Assembly (NCBI GenBank): GCA_910588175.1 | Contig: CAJUQQ010000043.1 | Span: 1 to 16,411, forward strand | Direction: 5' to 3' | Length of the DNA stretch: 16,411 bases | Origin: an uncultured Oscillibacter sp. | GTDB taxonomy: Bacteria > Bacillota > Clostridia > Oscillospirales > Oscillospiraceae | Shown: one piece after another, positions 12,540 through 16,411 of the stretch | Layout of the letters: each line of letters begins with the position of its first letter | Position numbering within the stretch: position 1 is the stretch's first letter | Position numbers and translations under genes: made by a program | Notes under the pieces: model-generated | Told to the model about the DNA's origin: nothing | Database searches by the model: none | What the model saw: the letters and a program-made list of their open reading frames with translations, nothing else

Positions 12540-15170
12540 TCACGCCTCTTCCGGCGGCTCCTCCGGCGCGGCTCCGCCGCCCATCTTCAACTCCTGCCAT
12601 TTCTCCTTGGTAATCAGCAGTTGCCGGGGCTTGGACCCCTCGAAGGGCCCCACGTACCCCCGCTCCTCCAGCTGGTCCACCAGGCGGGCGGCCCGGGAGT
12701 ACCCCAGCTTTAAGCGCCGCTGGAGCATGGAGGTGGACGCCTGCCCCGTCTCCAGAATAACCTCCACGGCGGCGGGGAGAAGCTCGTCCTCCTCGCTCTC
12801 CTGGGGTTCGGCGGAGGGCTTCCCGGCCTTGGTCCCCTTCTCCTGAACGGACTCCTCGATTTTGGCAATCACGTCGTCGTCGTACTGGGCCTCGCCGGTC
12901 TGCTTGACGAAGGACACCACCCGGTCAATCTCCTCCGGGGTGATGAAGCAGCCCTGGACCCGGGTGGGCTTCCCGGCTCCCAGAGGGGCGTAGAGCATGT
13001 CGCCCCGGCCCACCAATTTTTCCGCGCCGCTGCTGTCCAGGATGATGCGGGACTCCATGGAAGAGGCCACGGCGAAGGCGATGCGGCTGGGGATGTTGGC
13101 CTTCATGAGGCCGGTGATCACGTCGGCGGAGGGCCGCTGGGTGGCGATCACCAGATGCATCCCGGCGGCACGGCCCATCTGGGCCACCCGGCAGATGGAT
13201 TCCTCCACCTCTTTGGCGGCCACCAGCATCAGGTCCGCCAGCTCGTCCAGGACCACCACCACGCTGGGCATGGGCTCCAGGTCTTCCTTGGTCCTGGCCA
13301 GGCGGTTGAACTCCTCCAGCTTTTTCACCCCGTGCTCGGAGAAGGTCTTGTACCGCTTCATCATCTCAAATACCGCCCATTGAAGGGCTCCGGCAGCCTT
13401 CTTCGGGTCCGTCACCACGGGAATCAGCAGGTGAGGGATGCCATTGTAGGGGGCCAGCTCCACCATCTTGGGGTCCACCATGATGAAGCGCACGTCCTCC
13501 GGCGTGGACTTGTAGAGGAGGCTGATGATCAGCGAGTTGGTACACACGGACTTGCCGGAGCCGGTGGTGCCGGCGATGAGCACATGGGGCAGGGTGCCGA
13601 TATCCCCGATGACGTTCCGCCCGCCGATGTCCCGGCCCAGGGCAAAGGCCACGTTGGACTTGTGGGAGGCGAAGTCCCGGGACTCAATCACGTCCCGGAT
13701 CAGCACCGGGGTGACCTGCTTGTTGGGCACCTCGATGCCCACCACGGAGATTTTGTCGGGGATGGGGGCGATGCGCACGCCGGTGGCCCCCAGGGCCAGG
13801 GCGATGTCGTCCGCCAGGTTGGTGATCTTGGAGAGCTTCACCCCCTGCTCCAGGACGAACTCGTACCGGGTGACGGAGGGCCCGTGAATCACGTCCCCCG
13901 GGGCGGCGTCCACGCCGAAGCTGTTCAGGGTCTCCGCCAGACGGCGGGAGTTGTTCCGCAGCTCCGCCCCGGCCTCCACGTGGTTCTCTCCCTGGTTCGC
14001 CCGCAGAAGGTCCACCGGCGGATAGGGGTACTCTCCCTCCTCCGCCGCCAGCTTTTCCTCGATCTCCGCGGCCACGGCGGCGGTTTGAGCCGCCACCTCT
14101 TTGGCTGTCTCGGCCTTGCCGCTGCGGGTGAAGGCCTCCGCCGTGGGAAGGGACTTCTCCGGCGAAACAGGCTCCGGGACGGGTTCCGGACAGGCCGTTT
14201 CCGGGTGTACCGGCTCCGGACGGACCGTTTCCAGGCGGACCGGCTCCGCCGGGGGGCGCAGGGGCTCCGGCGTCACGGCGGCGGAGGCGGCGGGAACGGG
14301 CTCCGGCACCGGCGCGGGAGACGGCACGGGTATGGCGGCGCGAGGCTTTTCGACAGGCTCCGGGACGGCCTCCGGCACAGGCTGCGCCTGGAGGGCCCGG
14401 AGCACCTGATCCGGCGTGGGCTGAGCGTCGGCCTTGTGCCGGAAGAAACCGGTGAACTTTCCGGACCGCTCGGGCTTCGCGGGCCGCTCCTCCCCGTCCA
14501 GAGGGATGTCGATCTGGGGCTTGGGCGCCGCCGGCCGGCGGCGGGGCGGCTCCGGGGGAATGGCCCGGGGTTCGGGCGGCTCCTCATAGGGCAGCCGGGT
14601 CCTCCGCCAGCCGTCGAAGGCCGCCAGCGTCAGCCGGAGGGAAACGAACAGCAAAGACCCAAACAGCACCGTGAACAAAATCACCGACGCCAGAGGGGAA
14701 AACACGGCGGCGGACCCGTTGGCCAGCACACCGGAGACGGCTCCGCCGGACTCCAGGGCAACGCCGTCGGCCCAGATGGCCCCCAGCATGTTGAAAAAAG
14801 AAGGCTCGTAGACCTTCTTGCAGAAGACCAGGTGCGTCAGCGCGCCGAACAGCAGGGGCAGCAGCAGGGCGCAGGTGGTCCGAAGCTGGACGGGGCGGCC
14901 CCGGTGGAACAGCAGGATGAGCCCCGCCAGCACCAGGGAGGGTCCCGCCAGCCAGTAGCCATAGCCGAACAGGCCTTTTAGGAGCTTGGCGAAAAAGTCC
15001 AGGAACAAGGCGTTGACGCCAAAGTATCCCACAAAGACGCACAGCGCCAGCACCAGCAGCACGCCGCCGGTGACCTCCCGGCGGACGGGCTGTTTCTGAG
15101 GGGGCTTTTTCGCGGACCGGCTGCCGGATCTTTTGGCCGCCGGGGATTTCTTTTGTGATGTGGACGCCAC
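12540..15170 (-). CDS. ftsK: DNA translocase FtsK/SpoIIIE
   Basis: The 876-residue protein pumps chromosomal DNA through the division or sporulation septum. A basic N-terminus (about 1-33) precedes four predicted membrane helices between about 34 and 190. A Pro/Glu/Val-rich linker (about 190-410) contains repeated PEPV/ETV units, then the alpha/beta motor: Walker A GTTGSGKS (K540) and Walker B VVVVLDELADLM (D642, E643). The C-terminal gamma winged-helix domain (about 805-865, LGYSRAARLVDQLEERGYV) reads KOPS/SRS-type orienting sites. All core parts are present and length is normal. The start is GTG at 15170 with GGAGGT 8 bases upstream. It begins 22 bases after the uppP stop, so the two are probably co-transcribed. 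Whether it acts in division, sporulation or both cannot be told from sequence. Confidence 0.97.
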   Translation of the reverse strand: MASTSQKKSPAAKRSGSRSAKKPPQKQPVRREVTGGVLLVLALCVFVGYFGVNALFLDFFAKLLKGLFGYGYWLAGPSLVLAGLILLFHRGRPVQLRTTCALLLPLLFGALTHLVFCKKVYEPSFFNMLGAIWADGVALESGGAVSGVLANGSAAVFSPLASVILFTVLFGSLLFVSLRLTLAAFDGWRRTRLPYEEPPEPRAIPPEPPRRRPAAPKPQIDIPLDGEERPAKPERSGKFTGFFRHKADAQPTPDQVLRALQAQPVPEAVPEPVEKPRAAIPVPSPAPVPEPVPAASAAVTPEPLRPPAEPVRLETVRPEPVHPETACPEPVPEPVSPEKSLPTAEAFTRSGKAETAKEVAAQTAAVAAEIEEKLAAEEGEYPYPPVDLLRANQGENHVEAGAELRNNSRRLAETLNSFGVDAAPGDVIHGPSVTRYEFVLEQGVKLSKITNLADDIALALGATGVRIAPIPDKISVVGIEVPNKQVTPVLIRDVIESRDFASHKSNVAFALGRDIGGRNVIGDIGTLPHVLIAGTTGSGKSVCTNSLIISLLYKSTPEDVRFIMVDPKMVELAPYNGIPHLLIPVVTDPKKAAGALQWAVFEMMKRYKTFSEHGVKKLEEFNRLARTKEDLEPMPSVVVVLDELADLMLVAAKEVEESICRVAQMGRAAGMHLVIATQRPSADVITGLMKANIPSRIAFAVASSMESRIILDSSGAEKLVGRGDMLYAPLGAGKPTRVQGCFITPEEIDRVVSFVKQTGEAQYDDDVIAKIEESVQEKGTKAGKPSAEPQESEEDELLPAAVEVILETGQASTSMLQRRLKLGYSRAARLVDQLEERGYVGPFEGSKPRQLLITKEKWQELKMGGGAAPEEPPEEA

Positions 15171-15192
15171 GGTTATGTACCTCCGTTTTGGG

Positions 15193-16038
15193 TTACTTTT
15201 GGGTGAAAATCAGGGCCAGGGTGACGATGCCCGCCAGCCAGCAGTAGTAGGCGAAGAAGCCGAACTTTCCCTTGTCCGCCACCAGCTTGATCAGGCGGAT
15301 GCAGGCGTAGCCCACCAGGGCGGAAACCGCCACGCCGATCAGGTAAACGGGCACCTCCGTCCAGAGGACCTCTCCCTCCAGCGCGTCTTTGAGGCTCAGG
15401 ATGTTGGCCCCCAGGATGGCGGGGATGGACATGAGGAAGGAGTAGCGGACGGCGAATTTCCGGTCAAAGCCCACGAAGCACCCGGCGGTGATGGTGGTGC
15501 CGGACCGGGAAATCCCCGGGCAGGTGGCCACGGCCTGCCCCACGCCCACCAGCAGGGCGTCCAGCATGGAGGCGGAGCGCTCCGTCTTCCGTCCCCGGCG
15601 CACATGATCACTGGCAAAGAGCAGGCAGCCCGTGACAAGCAGGGCGAAGGCCACAAAGTACATGTTGTCCCCCAGGGTCTCGATGGTGTCCTTGATAGGC
15701 AGCACGGCGAAGAGGGGCAGGGTGCCCACAATGATCAGCAGAATCATCCGCCGGGCGGGGGGGACGCGGCTGGGGGTGGTCCTGTGAACCAAGTCGCTCA
15801 CGCCATAGAAGAACTCCAGAATCATGTCTCGGATGTCCTCCCAATAAGCGGCGAATACGGCGAACAGGGTGCCCAGGTGGAGCAGCACGTCAAAAAAAGG
15901 CGGCACCGACGACGCGCCGGAGACGTTCAGCAGGTGCTCCGCAATGGCCAGATGGCCGGAGCTGGACACCGGCAGGAACTCGGTCACTCCCTGGACGGCG
16001 CCCAGGAGGACGGAGGAAAACAGGGTCAAAAAACTCAC
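15193..16038 (-). CDS. uppP: Undecaprenyl-diphosphatase UppP (BacA family)
   Basis: The 281-residue membrane enzyme dephosphorylates undecaprenyl pyrophosphate, recycling the lipid carrier for peptidoglycan and conferring bacitracin tolerance. The family motifs are clear: QGVTEFLPVSSSGH (about 16-29) and CPGISRSGTT (R178), both lining the active site. About eight hydrophobic helices follow the family plan, and length is normal. The start is uncertain. AGGAG at 16040-16044 leaves only one base before GTG at 16038, while TTG at 16029 lies 10 bases away and would remove three residues. Both keep the conserved first helix. It has its own promoter region after a terminator, and ftsK follows closely. 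Confidence 0.96.
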   Translation of the reverse strand: MSFLTLFSSVLLGAVQGVTEFLPVSSSGHLAIAEHLLNVSGASSVPPFFDVLLHLGTLFAVFAAYWEDIRDMILEFFYGVSDLVHRTTPSRVPPARRMILLIIVGTLPLFAVLPIKDTIETLGDNMYFVAFALLVTGCLLFASDHVRRGRKTERSASMLDALLVGVGQAVATCPGISRSGTTITAGCFVGFDRKFAVRYSFLMSIPAILGANILSLKDALEGEVLWTEVPVYLIGVAVSALVGYACIRLIKLVADKGKFGFFAYYCWLAGIVTLALIFTQK

Positions 16039-16072
16039 ACTCCTAACATAGGGATTTTTTTACGCAGAACAC

Positions 16073-16081
16073 AGTATACCA
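16073..16081 (-). promoter_or_regulatory. Extended -10 promoter of uppP-ftsK
   Basis: The minus strand reads TGGTATACT, an extended TGn -10 with TATACT at 16073-16078, about 35 bases upstream of the uppP start. The -35 region is weak (TGGAAT-like at an 18-base spacing), as is usual for extended -10 promoters. Confidence 0.6.
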
Positions 16082-16120
16082 CGGACGGGCTGTAAATTCC
16101 AGTCATATTTCCAGAAGACA

Positions 16121-16165
16121 AAAAAGACGGAAAAAGGCGGAGGCCGGGACTTTTCCCGACCTCCG
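16121..16165 (-). terminator. Intrinsic terminator of the gene upstream of uppP
   Basis: On the minus strand CGGAGG pairs with CCTCCG (16160-16165 with 16138-16143) and GGG with CCC inside it, around an AAAAGT-type loop. The tail CCTTTTTCCGTCTTTTTT is U-rich. It ends the transcript entering from the right edge before the uppP promoter. Confidence 0.85.
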
Positions 16166-16178
16166 TTTGAGATTACGC

Positions 16179-16411
16179 TTACAGCAGATACGTGTACTTG
16201 TTCAGCACCGTGAGGATGAACACCTCGATGTCCGCGGGCAGATCGTTTTTGCCGTTCAAATCCGCCTCAAAGACCTTCCCCTCCAGCCGGACCAGGACCT
16301 TGCTCCCGCCCAAGGGCAGGAAGCCCTGGTTGTTCACGCTCTTGTCAAAGCCCTCTCGGGTCTTGAACAGGGTGAACTTATCCCGGTAGGGGGCGGAGTC
16401 GTAGGGGCAGA
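16179..16411 (-). CDS. C-terminal 76 codons of an unidentified protein (partial)
   Basis: The frame enters from the right window edge (first complete codon at 16407-16409) and ends at TAA 16179-16181. The visible residues begin CPYDSAPYRDKFTLF, include NNQGFLPLGGSKVLVRLEG and KVFEADLNGKNDLPADIEV, and end NKYTYLL. Codon use matches the neighbouring genes, and a proper intrinsic terminator follows at 16121-16165, so it is a real gene. I do not recognise the family. There is no membrane helix, metal-binding cluster or repeat in the visible part. It is transcribed in the same direction as uppP but is separated from it by the terminator. Confidence 0.7.
   Translation of the reverse strand, partial: CPYDSAPYRDKFTLFKTREGFDKSVNNQGFLPLGGSKVLVRLEGKVFEADLNGKNDLPADIEVFILTVLNKYTYLL

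Noticed and set aside
14347..14359. TTTTCGACAGGCT inside ftsK resembling the repeat ends
   Set aside because: It encodes part of the Pro-rich linker, lacks the other repeat modules and a paired end, and is probably coincidence.
14160..14370. Imperfect GC-rich tandem repetition in ftsK
   Set aside because: It is explained by the low-complexity PEPV/ETV linker of FtsK, which is normal for the family.
13155..14981. Long plus-strand open frame (608 codons) opposite ftsK
   Set aside because: It is the antisense shadow of the FtsK linker and motor; the product is Gly/Arg/His-rich with no domain.
1..16411. CRISPR array or tandem direct-repeat locus
   Set aside because: The repeated hairpins occur in two pairs kilobases apart, with no regular short spacers and no cas gene.

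Overview
The window is GC-rich chromosomal DNA with the regulatory style of a Gram-positive Firmicute. It carries a tryptophan T-box leader, an FMN riboswitch, a SigV/RsiV-type ECF sigma/anti-sigma pair, FtsK/SpoIIIE, UppP and Shine-Dalgarno-rich starts. GC content, codon use and gene content suggest a gut Clostridia lineage such as Oscillospiraceae (Flavonifractor/Oscillibacter-like). That placement is inference. No tRNA, rRNA, CRISPR, phage or transposase gene was seen.

Layout. 1-90: 3' end of a structured intergenic repeat (copy 1). 91-1194 (-): lipoprotein with an RsiV-like (DUF3298-type) C-terminal half, divergent from 1396-2723 (+), an ECF sigma factor and its membrane anti-sigma factor. 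The 200 bp between them hold a vegetative promoter, an ECF-type promoter and two dyads. 2748-2956: repeat copy 2, between convergent genes. 2968-4350 (-): TrpB2-type tryptophan synthase beta chain behind a Trp-specific T-box (4398-4707). 4879-6177 (+): FAD-dependent oxidoreductase with a C-terminal Rieske domain. 6187-6398: repeat copy 3, inverted relative to copy 2. 6406-8616 (-): AraC regulator followed by a MATE exporter. 8876-11536 (+): dihydrofolate reductase, terminator, recG. 11575-12459 (-): FMN-riboswitch-controlled riboflavin transporter RibU. 12540-16038 (-): uppP then ftsK, probably co-transcribed. 16179-16411 (-): C-terminal end of an unidentified gene.

How the parts fit. The sigma/anti-sigma pair looks like a cell-envelope stress (lysozyme-type) sensor with an autoregulatory promoter, and the neighbouring lipoprotein shares its ectodomain type. 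TrpB2 is induced by uncharged tRNA-Trp and RibU by FMN shortage. The AraC regulator probably controls the downstream exporter.

The most unusual content is a family of about 210-bp structured repeats at gene 3' ends. Each complete copy has a 13-bp central stem with compensatory substitutions, TGTCGAAAA-type inverted ends, and two identical or nearly identical GC hairpins at its borders. The border hairpins differ from locus to locus. This pattern fits a small non-coding element that targets and duplicates terminator-like hairpins, and I do not recognise it as a described family.
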